Positions 34,801 through 44,192 of a stretch of 64,000 bases of DNA are shown here, piece by piece. The translations under genes were made by a program, and so were the position numbers. The stretch is from CAWUKT01 sp964352215 (GTDB lineage: Bacteria; Bacteroidota; Bacteroidia; J057; JADKCL01), in contig CAYGRE010000011.1 in the NCBI GenBank assembly GCA_964352215.1, forward strand, positions 1 to 64,000, written 5' to 3'. Below the pieces are notes generated by a model that worked only from the letters and a program-made list of their open reading frames with translations, searched no databases and had not been told where the DNA came from. Each line of letters opens with the position of its first letter. The first letter of the stretch is position 1.

Positions 34801-34829
34801 AAAAAAGACGCCCCACAAAATGGGGCGCC
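34801..34829 (-). terminator. Terminator of the lectin-like gene
   Basis: Stem GGCGCCCCA/TGGGGCGTC with a 5-base loop followed by TTTTTT on the minus strand, 37 bases past the stop codon. Confidence 0.9.
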
Positions 34830-34865
34830 AAAATAATCTGGTAGGGAAAGGTCTTTCTAAGAACC

Positions 34866-35243
34866 TTAGTAATTGATCGTGGCGAAAAAACCTCCCTTGT
34901 TGTCGCTGACTTTGCTGTCATTGTAGCCCAGGTAAAGGGTTTCACGGGTGCCGGGGGAGGTGACATTGCAACTGGCTCCTACCAGGAATGGGGTCCCGTT
35001 TTCGCCAAATTTCCCTACAACGGAAAGACGGTCAAGGTCATTGGCGAGGGTGTTGCCCATTCCGCCGGGAAATCCTTCAGGGCCGTGATAATTTGGCAAA
35101 GCCCAAGAAGCTTTACCTTCACAACTGATAGTGACACTTGTATTCGGGTCCGAAATTACTCCTGTGTCCTGCCATCCTGAATGTTGAGGTAAACCAGTGG
35201 GGCGTACTACGGTTGAGTCGATGTAGAATACTTTGCTGCTCAT
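34866..35243 (-). CDS. PA-IL (LecA)-like calcium-dependent lectin
   Basis: 125 residues from the ATG at 35243. The pattern W-A-L-P...GPEG, 'LSVVGKFGENGTPFLVG', 'LYLGYNDSKVSDNKGGFFATI' aligns with Pseudomonas PA-IL, where 'YND...NN-S-G' supplies the calcium and galactose ligands (Asp, Asn and neighbours). Here Asp of YND and the D-N pair are kept, the Thr differs. PA-IL is a single-domain cytosolic/outer-surface lectin of about 120 residues with no signal peptide, the same as this protein. Sugar specificity unknown. It is a single gene with its own terminator, next to a broken regulator. Confidence 0.75.
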   Translation of the reverse strand: MSSKVFYIDSTVVRPTGLPQHSGWQDTGVISDPNTSVTISCEGKASWALPNYHGPEGFPGGMGNTLANDLDRLSVVGKFGENGTPFLVGASCNVTSPGTRETLYLGYNDSKVSDNKGGFFATINY

Positions 35244-35469
35244 AACAATAATGTTGAAAATCATTTGCCTACTCTAGTTCGAATTTTCGGCTTCCTTCGT
35301 TGTGATTAACAATACAAGACTAGGACTTTGGCAAAAGGGAAGCATGCACATAAAATGGTGTGGATGCCATTGATTATAAGAATCTAACTACCAGATGATC
35401 CTTAGCTCGATCCATGAGCAACTTTTCGAATAGTCGGATGCCATAATTCCATGAAAACTATAGTACCAC

Positions 35470-35514
35470 CAATACCAAAAATGCTGTCTCGGAAGGACAG
35501 CATTTTTGGTATTG
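35470..35514. terminator. Long perfect hairpin, terminator of the polyamine operon
   Basis: A 19-bp perfect inverted repeat (35470-35488 with 35496-35514) with a 7-base loop and T runs inside the arms on both strands. It lies 20 bases past the last gene of the operon. It would work in both directions. Confidence 0.85.
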
Positions 35515-35533
35515 ATATGAAAAGCCGTAGATA

Positions 35534-36889
35534 TCACCGCACATAAACCGTCTTGCGGTTCACGAACTCCATGATCCCGTCTTTCCCCAGCTCCCGGCCG
35601 TAGCCGGACAGCTTTGTTCCGCCAAAAGGCAGTCGGGGGTCTGACTTCACCAATTCATTGATGAAATAGGCGCCATCGCTCACTTCAGGAATCATCGCAA
35701 TTGCTTTCTCAACGTCTTGCGTACATACCGTGACCCCTAGACCATATTTTGACAGTTCGGAAAGTCGAAAGGCTTCTGCTTCATCGCTAACTTTGATCAT
35801 GGCGGCCAAGGGGCCAAACGTTTCCTCATCAAATGCGGGCATGCCTGGTCGCACACCGCCAAGCACCGTCGGGGCATGAAAACATCCGTCTTGCGTGCCT
35901 CCATAGATCAATTCAGCTCCTGCGGCTACCGACTCCTGCACTTGCCGCTGAAGTTCATCAGCGAGGTCTTTGCGGGCCAGCGGACCTACCTGAGTAGTGT
36001 TCTCCATAGGATCACCAGCTTTCAAGGCGCTAAGCGCTGCAGTGAATTTTGATACAAATTCATCATAGATCCCTTCCAGCAAGATGAACCGCTTCGCTGC
36101 GATGCAGCTTTGGCCAGCATTCAACATGCGGGCATTCACCGCAGTTTGAACCACCTGGTCAAGATCGGCATCCTCCCAAACGATAAAGGCATTGTTTCCA
36201 CCCAGCTCGAGCAGGGATTTCTTGATGTATTTACCGGCCAGGGCCGCCACCGCAGATCCAGCGCGCTCACTGCCCGTCAAAGTGACGGCCTTAACCCCGT
36301 CATGGGCGATGATCTTTTCAGTAAGGTCGTGGTGAATCAACAGGTTTTGAAAAACGCCCTCTGGAAAACCAGCTTTTGTGAAAACTTCTTCGATGAATGT
36401 AGCACATCCAAAAACATTGGAAGCATGCTTCAACAATCCAGTATTTCCAGCGACCAGGGTAGGGGCGGCAAAGCGAAAGACCTGCCAGAAAGGGAAGTTC
36501 CAGGGCATTACCGCCAGAACCGAACCAATCGGGTCATGTCGTACAAAGCTTTGGCTGGCATCGGTGGCAATCACCTCATCGGCCAGAAAGGCTGCTGCAT
36601 TTTCAGCGTAATAATCGCAGACCCAGGCGCACTTATTGACCTCTCCCCTCGATTCGGAGATCGGTTTCCCCATTTCCAGAGTAATCATCTGAGCGTATTC
36701 TTCGACGTTGTCAAGAAGTACCTGACCTGCCTTAGCCATGAGCCGCGCCCGTTCCGCAAGGGGAACCCGACGCCAACTCGCGTAAGCCCTCGCGGATTTC
36801 GCCAGCTTGGCATCCAGTTCTGCATCACTATGCGCTCTATATGTACCTACATGTTCCCCATTAAAGGGATTGATACTTTTAAATTCCAT
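35534..36889 (-). CDS. gabD: NAD(P)-dependent succinate-semialdehyde-type dehydrogenase
   Basis: 451 residues, the short form of the SSADH group. Oxidises succinate semialdehyde to succinate. Catalytic residues: Glu in LELGGNNAFIV and Cys in GQSCIAAKR; 'PWNFPFWQVFR' is the usual N-terminal Rossmann landmark. Last gene of the six-gene operon, 29 bases after the ATP-grasp gene. It complements the upstream GABA-type aminotransferase, since that enzyme makes the semialdehyde that this one oxidises. Confidence 0.9.
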   Translation of the reverse strand: MEFKSINPFNGEHVGTYRAHSDAELDAKLAKSARAYASWRRVPLAERARLMAKAGQVLLDNVEEYAQMITLEMGKPISESRGEVNKCAWVCDYYAENAAAFLADEVIATDASQSFVRHDPIGSVLAVMPWNFPFWQVFRFAAPTLVAGNTGLLKHASNVFGCATFIEEVFTKAGFPEGVFQNLLIHHDLTEKIIAHDGVKAVTLTGSERAGSAVAALAGKYIKKSLLELGGNNAFIVWEDADLDQVVQTAVNARMLNAGQSCIAAKRFILLEGIYDEFVSKFTAALSALKAGDPMENTTQVGPLARKDLADELQRQVQESVAAGAELIYGGTQDGCFHAPTVLGGVRPGMPAFDEETFGPLAAMIKVSDEAEAFRLSELSKYGLGVTVCTQDVEKAIAMIPEVSDGAYFINELVKSDPRLPFGGTKLSGYGRELGKDGIMEFVNRKTVYVR

Positions 36890-36918
36890 TTGACAGTTTT
36901 GTTGGGTCAGGAAAAATA

Positions 36919-38409
36919 CTACTTCGTCAGACTACCAATCAAATCCACAGGCACCCTCTTGTCTTCCACGAGTGAGGAATTGTACTTCGAACGAATGGCA
37001 TGAATCCAGTTTTTCGCACGTGGCGTCAATTTGAAATCATTGGTCATCATGCGGCCTCTGGAAACGAGAATCCCCATATCAGCACCTTCGTAGAGGTAGT
37101 CACCTTTTCCGGTAATACGCAGAAAGAAGGCCTCATTCTCAGTTTCAACGGCACGACGGTGAGTGTCCATCCGGTCAAACTGAATATGCCCATTGTCGAA
37201 CATTTTCCAGATCCCAGACAAAGGAGCATCGTTCACGTATTCGATCGTATCCTCAGTATGCTTGATGATCAACTGGCTCCAGCTATCGGTATTTTCCTGC
37301 TTGGCCCAGCGGGAATTGATGTCCCTGATATTGAGATCATAATCCACCCCCATATACTCCAGTACATGGAACAAATACAACGGTGCGTCTGCCAGGGCAA
37401 AAACTGCATGGTTGGTAATGGAGCTGGCTCCGGTCACCCTTGGATTCAGCTCACCCAGGTAAATTTCACCGTTGTCCTGGTCAATCAGGAAGTCGAGCTC
37501 AAAGTATCCTTTGTAGCCTTCCTGGATCAATTGATTACCGAAAAGCCGGGTGTACTCTCTGGCTTTTTTACGGATGATAGGCGTAAAGGCATCGGGATAG
37601 ATTTCATTGCCACACCAGCCGCCTTTGTAAGGGGTGAGCTCTTTGAATCCCACCAATTCGGTCATCAAAGGGGCCACAATGGTACCGTGGCGGGTCACAC
37701 AAGCCTCGATCGCAGTGCCTCTGCAATTGATGCGCTTCATCACCTTGACCTCTTTTTCTTTGACAATTTCATCTGCATACTTATTGAACTCTTCCTCATT
37801 GGAAATGAAGAAGGTGGTATGCCCTGAATCACCAAAGGGAGTTTGGATTACCAAATCTGTCCCCAGGGAGGCCGAAATCTCACAGAGGTGTTCGTAGTCT
37901 TTGACCTGAGATAAAACATAGGGCACACAAGGAACGCCTGCTTTTTCAGCAATACGGTTGGTATTCACCTTATTGTCCATGGAGTTCCGCATCTTTGCAG
38001 TCGGAAACATCACTTCCAAACCAGCTTTTCTGGCCAACTTTTCGGTATCCCCGTCAAACATAAGGAACATGGCCTTGCCTGCTTTTCTACCGGGCGCACG
38101 CGTTTTCAGATAAGCCTGGACCTCTGGATGTTGAAGCAGGTAGTTGTTGATGTCCTCAATGCTTTGAAACTCATCGTGCGGCATCTCAGTGGGAGGAATG
38201 AATACGTTCGGGTGTAGGCCATCGAAACAGTCGATATAGCTGATGTATTTGAAACCCTTGATCCACTCATCCGCGCCCAACATATTGAAGTTAGTCGCAC
38301 CAATGAAGTAAATGGGCGTTTCATTTTTGTAGAAGAATCTTCTTATATCTGCGACTCCCTTGAGTTTGAGGGGAGCAGCAGGTGTTTTAGTCTTTGTAAT
38401 CTTAGCCAT
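36919..38409 (-). CDS. ATP-grasp ligase of unknown substrate
   Basis: 496 residues. An ATP-grasp domain spans about 120-400: 'AGVPCVPYVLSQ' (start of the ATP-binding subdomain), 'LVIQTPFGDSGHTTFFI' (the phosphate loop) and 'ELDFLIDQDNGEIYLGELNPRVTG' (Mg/ATP site with the conserved E and N). It resembles carbamoyl-phosphate-synthase/biotin-carboxylase-like proteins but has no biotin or carboxylase partner here. ATP-grasp enzymes link a carboxylate to an amine, so it could acylate or aminoacylate a polyamine or the decarboxylase product (inference). Five bases after the decarboxylase gene. Confidence 0.8.
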   Translation of the reverse strand: MAKITKTKTPAAPLKLKGVADIRRFFYKNETPIYFIGATNFNMLGADEWIKGFKYISYIDCFDGLHPNVFIPPTEMPHDEFQSIEDINNYLLQHPEVQAYLKTRAPGRKAGKAMFLMFDGDTEKLARKAGLEVMFPTAKMRNSMDNKVNTNRIAEKAGVPCVPYVLSQVKDYEHLCEISASLGTDLVIQTPFGDSGHTTFFISNEEEFNKYADEIVKEKEVKVMKRINCRGTAIEACVTRHGTIVAPLMTELVGFKELTPYKGGWCGNEIYPDAFTPIIRKKAREYTRLFGNQLIQEGYKGYFELDFLIDQDNGEIYLGELNPRVTGASSITNHAVFALADAPLYLFHVLEYMGVDYDLNIRDINSRWAKQENTDSWSQLIIKHTEDTIEYVNDAPLSGIWKMFDNGHIQFDRMDTHRRAVETENEAFFLRITGKGDYLYEGADMGILVSRGRMMTNDFKLTPRAKNWIHAIRSKYNSSLVEDKRVPVDLIGSLTK

Positions 38410-38414
38410 GTCTT

Positions 38415-41147
38415 TTATTTTTTCGTTTTCATACCGATTCCCATAGAGGTTCCGGTTATTTGTCTGTTTAAAACGGATGCTTTGAATACCCTGAGCCCCA
38501 GATCGGCACTGTAGCCATGAATCTCTGAAACATCGAGGGCAAGCATAAATTTGATAATCTCTTTGCTCACCACCTGCCCCGGAACCAGCACCGGAAACCC
38601 CGGTGGATAGGGGATCACGAAAGTAGAAGCAACCAATTCTACACCTTCTTCCAAGGCTGGCAAGCAGTTCTCCAGCATGAGATATTGGTAGTGTTCCTCA
38701 TCGTAGGCCAGAAAATATGCATCCCGTAAATTACCGCCGGGAACACCTGGAATCGCCTGAAATGAATGATGGAAGTGGCTAAAGTCAGGCAAAGGCGGAA
38801 AATCCTCGGTCAAGGATACAATGCGATGAGTGAGAATTTCGCTTTCCCGCTTTTTGAGCGCCTGGAACTCCTCCTCCAACTGGTCTGCGATACACAAAAG
38901 TGAGTTTACCAGGTAGGTCACACTTCCTCTGGTGGTACCAATATTGGTCATGAAAAGAACGGTATTCCTTGAAGTCTTATTGATCTGGATATTGAATTTA
39001 TCCATCAGGAACTTATTCTTGAAGGTATCCCCATCGATACCCGTACGGCCGATATGGAGAGTGATTTTCGTAGGATCAACCACAAATTCATCATTTTCCC
39101 AGGCATCTTCCATTCGGTTCCAACCAGCATCCCGATCGTAATATTCGCCCATGCCCATTTGCCGGTATTTAGCTGGGATAAAATCACTGACCATCGGTAC
39201 ATCGAAGAATTTACTGAGTTTGGGATTGTCGTTGATTTTGGCACGGAGCACCATCGCCAGTTCGATGCTCCTTTCCACCAATTCATAACCTTCAAACTGC
39301 ACCTGCCGCCTGCCAACATCCAGGGAAGCAAGGATTTGATAATTGGGAGATGTTGAGGTATGGGTGAAATAGGCCTCCAGGAAGCTATTTTGGATTTTCT
39401 TACGAAAATCTTCGTCCCAAATATGAATCATTGATCCCTGCCTGAAACTACTCAGAGTCTTGTGGGTACTTTGGGTAGAATACACTCTGATCCTGACCTG
39501 ATCAGGATCAGGAAGTGAAGGGTACTCACCTTTCTTCAGGCCTTTCAGGTGCTGCCTGTATTTCTCCCGGTACTCGCTACTTTTATATTTCCCCGCAAGC
39601 TTGCGTGCCGTATACATGCCGGTTCGCTGCTTGAAGGTGAAGGTAAAGGCAGCAAATGCAAACCAGGCCTCATCCCAAAGAAAGATCATATCGGGTTTGA
39701 TGGCCAGGACTTCCTCCATGACGCGTTCCACATTGTAGACCAGCCCATCAAAGGTGCAGTTGGTCAGCAGGAGCATTTTCACTTTATCCAGCCGTCCGGC
39801 TGATTTAAGCATGAGAAGCTTCTCTTTGATATGCTCAAGTGGGACCGCCCCGTACATGGAATATTTCTCAATAGGGTAGGAGTCCAGGTAAACCGGCAGG
39901 GCTCCGGAAAGGACCAGGCCATAATGGTGAGATTTGTGACAATCTCTGTCGACCAGCACCACATCCCCCGGCTGTACCAAAGCCTGCATAACAATTTTGT
40001 TGGCCGTTGAGGTACCATTGGTTACAAAAAAGGTCCGCATGGAGCCGTAGGTGTCACTGACCATCTCCTGGGCTTTCTTGAGTGGTCCTTTGGGCTGCAA
40101 GAGAGAATCGAGCCCTCCTGTTGTTGCCGAAGTCTCGGCCAGGAAGAGATTCCGACCATAGAATTCTCCGAAGTCGGTGATCCACCTGGATTTGAATACC
40201 GAGTTGCCTCGGGAAATCGGCATCGCATGAAACACCCCGGTAGGCTTCTGGCTGTATTCCTTCAATGCCGAAAAGAAGGGCGTATTGTAACGCTCCCTAA
40301 TTCCCTGCATCAGGGTGAGGTGAATTTCAAGCAGGTCTTCTTTCCGGTAAAAAATACGCCGGAATGCTTTGATCGTACTGTCTTTCAGATTCGAGAGCGC
40401 GGTTTCCGTCACATAATAGGTATCCAATTCGGGCCTGAACTGCTTGGCTAACTTCCCCAAAATAGGTCCCAGATCCGTATCTGAATTCGAAGACCACTGG
40501 ATTTGCAAGGCCTTTTGAATGTAGGGCTCAATGAGCGGCGTAATTCCTTTTGCCTGGAAGGGAGGTGCATACCGAATGACAACAGCCTGGATATTGAAAT
40601 TGAACAACAAAGTTATGAGCGCATCCTGAAAGGAATGCTGGACCACTACGCCATAAGTGAATTTGTCGGCTGGGTCTCTGAACTCTGCAATTTTTTGATG
40701 GAGGTCCTGCTCATTGTTCAGGGGCATGCTTTCCACAAAAAGAACTTCAAAGTAATTCCTCCGAACCCCATCAGTTTGCCCTTTCTCTTCGCTAGAATCC
40801 ATGCCAGGATCTTCCGAATTCAGAAAATCAGGGTGACTTCTGTAGCTTTCGCTCACCAATTGCCGGGTCATATCTGCGACGTGATTGGCCAAAGCAGTAT
40901 GTTCCTGGCGGGCAAGGTGGACCGTGAGCTTTTCAAGACGGGACAGACCTGGAAAGGCAAAGTATCGCTCTACCCCCTCAAGCTCCTTGATCAGATCTTT
41001 GGCTACTTTGATGCAGCTTTTTTCGCTCTCCGACCCTTTGGGACAGCGAGCGAGCTCTGATGTTTGGATTTTCAGTTCATTCCAGTGATCAACCCGGAGC
41101 TGACCAATGTTATAATAGGGGACGGTAGGCGATTTCTGTTTTTGCAC
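38415..41147 (-). CDS. Orn/Lys/Arg decarboxylase, PLP-dependent, large form
   Basis: 910 residues. The central aminotransferase-fold domain has 'FFVTNGTSTANKIV', 'DRDCHKSHHYG', 'WDEAWFAF' (Asp binding the PLP nitrogen) and the PLP lysine in STHKTLSSFRQGS (about residue 575). The 250-residue N-terminal region is a response-regulator-like wing of the class, and the C-terminal Orn/Lys/Arg decarboxylase domain carries 'GVPGGNLRDAYF'. Decarboxylates arginine, lysine or ornithine to agmatine, cadaverine or putrescine; the choice cannot be read. It adjoins the C-N hydrolase and aminotransferase genes, making putrescine/GABA chemistry likely. Length exceeds the 750 of E. coli enzymes. Confidence 0.92.
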   Translation of the reverse strand: MQKQKSPTVPYYNIGQLRVDHWNELKIQTSELARCPKGSESEKSCIKVAKDLIKELEGVERYFAFPGLSRLEKLTVHLARQEHTALANHVADMTRQLVSESYRSHPDFLNSEDPGMDSSEEKGQTDGVRRNYFEVLFVESMPLNNEQDLHQKIAEFRDPADKFTYGVVVQHSFQDALITLLFNFNIQAVVIRYAPPFQAKGITPLIEPYIQKALQIQWSSNSDTDLGPILGKLAKQFRPELDTYYVTETALSNLKDSTIKAFRRIFYRKEDLLEIHLTLMQGIRERYNTPFFSALKEYSQKPTGVFHAMPISRGNSVFKSRWITDFGEFYGRNLFLAETSATTGGLDSLLQPKGPLKKAQEMVSDTYGSMRTFFVTNGTSTANKIVMQALVQPGDVVLVDRDCHKSHHYGLVLSGALPVYLDSYPIEKYSMYGAVPLEHIKEKLLMLKSAGRLDKVKMLLLTNCTFDGLVYNVERVMEEVLAIKPDMIFLWDEAWFAFAAFTFTFKQRTGMYTARKLAGKYKSSEYREKYRQHLKGLKKGEYPSLPDPDQVRIRVYSTQSTHKTLSSFRQGSMIHIWDEDFRKKIQNSFLEAYFTHTSTSPNYQILASLDVGRRQVQFEGYELVERSIELAMVLRAKINDNPKLSKFFDVPMVSDFIPAKYRQMGMGEYYDRDAGWNRMEDAWENDEFVVDPTKITLHIGRTGIDGDTFKNKFLMDKFNIQINKTSRNTVLFMTNIGTTRGSVTYLVNSLLCIADQLEEEFQALKKRESEILTHRIVSLTEDFPPLPDFSHFHHSFQAIPGVPGGNLRDAYFLAYDEEHYQYLMLENCLPALEEGVELVASTFVIPYPPGFPVLVPGQVVSKEIIKFMLALDVSEIHGYSADLGLRVFKASVLNRQITGTSMGIGMKTKK

Positions 41148-41150
41148 AAA

Positions 41151-41555
41151 TTATTTTTTAGAATGTAAGGCGAGCTTATTGCCTTCGGAATCGATAAAAA
41201 TTGCAAAGAAGCCAACGTCCGCATTGATAGCTGTTTTCGGCATAACAATACGGCCTCCGGCTTCTTCGACTTTAGATAGAACATGGTTCAGATCATTGCC
41301 AGCATTAAGATAGACCAGGGCACCGTTTTCATTCGGAATGGAACCCGGCCCTGAAACCACGGCTCCACCTATTCCTCCATCAGAAGGGAAAATGGCCATC
41401 GTGTACTCCTTATTGGTAAAGGTCTCCATTTCGATTCCGTAGATGTGGTTGTAAAAGGCCACTGCCTGCTGGAAATTCACGGCAGGTATCTCGAACCAGC
41501 TAACGTAATTCTTCAGTTTGGTTTCCTTTCTGTTTTTTCCTGGCATTGATCCCAT
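41151..41555 (-). CDS. VOC (glyoxalase-like) family protein
   Basis: 134 residues, one vicinal-oxygen-chelate domain pair: 'NYVSWFEIPAVNFQQAVAFY' opens the first beta-alpha-beta unit, and the late 'DVGFFAIFIDSEGNKLALHS' gives the conserved D-x-x-GN ending. Such proteins bind a metal and small ligands; many bacteroidete copies have no known activity. It sits inside the operon, 3 bases before the decarboxylase start and 8 after the hydrolase stop, so a role in the same pathway is likely. Could protect from a reactive aldehyde. Confidence 0.85.
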   Translation of the reverse strand: MGSMPGKNRKETKLKNYVSWFEIPAVNFQQAVAFYNHIYGIEMETFTNKEYTMAIFPSDGGIGGAVVSGPGSIPNENGALVYLNAGNDLNHVLSKVEEAGGRIVMPKTAINADVGFFAIFIDSEGNKLALHSKK

Positions 41556-41563
41556 GACTTTTT

Positions 41564-42499
41564 TTATTGAATATCTTCACCCTTATAAGCGATCGGGCCG
41601 GAGACATGCCCAAGTGTATCTTCCTGGATTTTCAGTTCTGCAAGCGTGTCCACTCTGGTTGGCTTAATGAGGGGGCCAAGTGATTCCAGGTAGGGGAGTT
41701 TTGCGCCTTTTTGATAAATGTGAAAATCTCCGATGTGGTCCCTGAAACTCTTCAAAGGCTGCCCGAGGCGTAAAACCCCAAGCTCGCGGCTTCGGTTGGC
41801 GCGTTCAATATTGAGTTCAATGGGGAAGATTTCCTCCGTTTCTCCACTTTGATGCAAGACCCTGCCATCCGGACCGCAAACAATAGAACGACCACTGCCA
41901 CCGGTGTCCAATCCGTTTACATCAAAGAAATAGCACTGATTGACGGTAGCCATTGCCCTGGCGATGGAAAGTTCTATTTCACGGTCAATGGTACCGGTCA
42001 TCGTGGGGTGAAGGATCACCTCGGCACCCATCACGGCCAGGGTTCTGATCGTCTCCGGGAACCACATGTCGTAACATATCGATACGCCAAAGCGACAAAC
42101 GCCGGGAACATCGAAGGTGCAGAAATCGGTTCCCGGGGTCACTCCAACTTCATAAGGGTAAAAAGGAAACATCTTCCGGTAGCGGGTCACAATTTCACCT
42201 TGTGGATTGATCACACAAGCGGTATTGTAGATTTTTCCTTCGCTTTTCTCGAAGATAGAACCCGGTAACAGCCAGACTTTATGTCTCTTTGCCGCGGCCT
42301 GCATCTCGTGTTCAAAGTGGCAGGGTATTTCCTGGGCGGTGTGGGTCAGTGGCCCGTAAGCACACAACTCACTGAATACAACCATTTCCACCCAAGGATA
42401 AAGGTTCATCGTGATCGCAAGCTTCAGCTTCATCATCTCCACATTGGGAACGACGGCCGAGACTTTCATCTGTATTCCTGCTATTGCAAATGGTTTCAT
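41564..42499 (-). CDS. Carbon-nitrogen hydrolase (nitrilase superfamily)
   Basis: 311 residues with the full catalytic triad: Glu44 (VFSELCAYG), Lys109 (RYRKMFPF) and Cys142 (VSICYDMW). The family cleaves amides and nitriles. In polyamine pathways it includes N-carbamoylputrescine amidase; in an operon with a decarboxylase and a GABA-type aminotransferase that role, or removal of another carboxamide, is plausible. The sequence shape is closer to aliphatic amidase/formamidase than to AguB in my recollection. Overlaps the upstream gene by four bases. Confidence 0.88.
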   Translation of the reverse strand: MKPFAIAGIQMKVSAVVPNVEMMKLKLAITMNLYPWVEMVVFSELCAYGPLTHTAQEIPCHFEHEMQAAAKRHKVWLLPGSIFEKSEGKIYNTACVINPQGEIVTRYRKMFPFYPYEVGVTPGTDFCTFDVPGVCRFGVSICYDMWFPETIRTLAVMGAEVILHPTMTGTIDREIELSIARAMATVNQCYFFDVNGLDTGGSGRSIVCGPDGRVLHQSGETEEIFPIELNIERANRSRELGVLRLGQPLKSFRDHIGDFHIYQKGAKLPYLESLGPLIKPTRVDTLAELKIQEDTLGHVSGPIAYKGEDIQ

Positions 42500-43827
42500 T
42501 TATTTTCTTTAATCGCTTTCTCAATCTCTTCTTCAAGTATATCCAACCCTTGCTTCAATTGATCATCCGTGATGACCAGCGGGCAAAGGATACGAATCAC
42601 ATTTTTAAATGTTCCGGCACTCAGCAATATCAAGCCACGTTCAATGCAGCCTTTAACAATGGCATCGCACAGAGACTTATTCGCCAGCCGAGGATTTCCA
42701 TCCTTGATAAACTCTATTCCGCGCATGGCTCCCAGTCCCCGGACATCTCCGACCTCAGGAAAGGCATGCTTCAATTTGGTGAACCGGGTATGGATGACAT
42801 CTCCGATTTCATGGGCGCGTGCATTCAGGTTGATGTCCTTCATGAATTGAATGGTTGCCAGAGCGGCCACGCAACTCAGTGGGTTGCCGATGTAAGTTCC
42901 GCCAATGGTGCCTGGCTTGGCTGCATCCATGATTTCCGCCCTGCCCATCACAGCCGCGATTGGCATACCCGAACCCATGGATTTCGCATAAGTACTGATA
43001 TCAGGTTGAACCCCATAATGTTGCCAACTTGCCCAATGTCCGGTACGGCCAAATCCGCTCTGGACTTCATCCATAATGAGAATGATGCCATGCTTATCAC
43101 AGAATTCGCGTAAGCCTTCCAGATAGCGTTGCGGCACCGGATTGAACCCTCCTTCACCCTGGATCGGCTCTATGATAATCGCGGCAAGGTTTTCTGGGTC
43201 CACCACATTGTATCCACTTTCATTGAGCCGCTTCAACTCCCAATCCACAAAATTATCTATCCCCTGGCCCATGCCATAGCGAAAGAAGTTTGGGAAGGGA
43301 AGACGGTAAACTTCCGGAGCAAAAGGGCCGCATCCTCTTTTATAAGCAATCTTGCTTGTAAGCGTCATTGCCATCAGAGATCGACCATGAAATGCCCCCG
43401 TATAACATAAAATGGCTTGCCTGCCAGTTGCCTGACGGGCTATTTTGACTGCATTTTCCACTGCTTCTGCACCAGTGCTGACCAGCATCACCTTGGTTTT
43501 TGGACCATGTGGCAATATCTCAGTTAGCTTTTCGCAAAGTTCAATATAGGGTTCATAGGTCACTACATTGAAACTGGTATGGATGTATTTAGCAGCCTGT
43601 TGCTGGATGGCCAAAACCACAGGTTCCGGGCAATGACCGGCATTGACAACTCCGATCCCGCCGGCAAAGTCGATGAACTCATTACCATCTTCGTCGGTGA
43701 TGATGGCTCCTTTTGCTTCCTTAACGGTAGCAGTGTTAAATACTCCGACTCCATTGGCTACGACATTCCTGCGTCGTTCAAGGAGCTCATGAGCTTTTGT
43801 TTTCAGTACTGTTATATCCTTATCCAT
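42496..43827 (-). CDS. gabT: Class III aminotransferase, 4-aminobutyrate-type
   Basis: 443 residues from the ATG at 43827, giving the usual 'MDKDITVLKTKAHELLERRR' start; an ATG 129 bases earlier gives an unconserved extension. Transfers the amino group of GABA (or another omega-amino acid) to 2-oxoglutarate, making a semialdehyde. Features: GAEAVENAVKIARQATGR, IMDEVQSGFGRTG (Asp binding PLP) and the PLP lysine in YAKSMGSGMP. First gene of the operon, overlapping the next by ATGA. Upstream lies about 550 bases with no confident gene. Confidence 0.92.
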   Translation of the reverse strand: MDKDITVLKTKAHELLERRRNVVANGVGVFNTATVKEAKGAIITDEDGNEFIDFAGGIGVVNAGHCPEPVVLAIQQQAAKYIHTSFNVVTYEPYIELCEKLTEILPHGPKTKVMLVSTGAEAVENAVKIARQATGRQAILCYTGAFHGRSLMAMTLTSKIAYKRGCGPFAPEVYRLPFPNFFRYGMGQGIDNFVDWELKRLNESGYNVVDPENLAAIIIEPIQGEGGFNPVPQRYLEGLREFCDKHGIILIMDEVQSGFGRTGHWASWQHYGVQPDISTYAKSMGSGMPIAAVMGRAEIMDAAKPGTIGGTYIGNPLSCVAALATIQFMKDINLNARAHEIGDVIHTRFTKLKHAFPEVGDVRGLGAMRGIEFIKDGNPRLANKSLCDAIVKGCIERGLILLSAGTFKNVIRILCPLVITDDQLKQGLDILEEEIEKAIKENK

Positions 43828-44192
43828 CAATTTATGGGTTATCTGAAATATTTTCTCATCCAAACGAATATGGATTGCATACCTGATGTATACATTTTCA
43901 TACACACAAAACGATCCAGAGTCTTTCGAAATTGACTCTTTGATTGTTAGTATCACGTATTTGGGAAAACCTTTCTCAGGAAAATGCTCATCAGGTCCTT
44001 AAAAAAAACGTTTTTACAACCATCTATGTTATTAAAATTCCATTCCTCGGTTCTGTTAGCAGTTTTTCTTCTTCTAAAGAGGACAATATTAACGTAGTTG
44101 AGTAAAATGAACAGATAATCAAATCAATTATTTATTAAGTGTAACCGATATTAAGCACAATTAAAAACCACTTTTGCAAGTAGGAAGGTGAA
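43828..44192. other. Intergenic region upstream of the polyamine operon
   Basis: A+T-rich stretch with no credible gene. It must hold the promoter of the six-gene operon, but no good -33/-7 pair was found; a T-rich tract at about 44000-44020 is the main feature. Confidence 0.3.

Noticed and set aside
34763..34966. Minus-strand frame running through the lectin gene's terminator
   Set aside because: It crosses a strong terminator and reads out of frame with the lectin; its FSENLASELFNV piece could be the missing HTH start but this is too thin to join.
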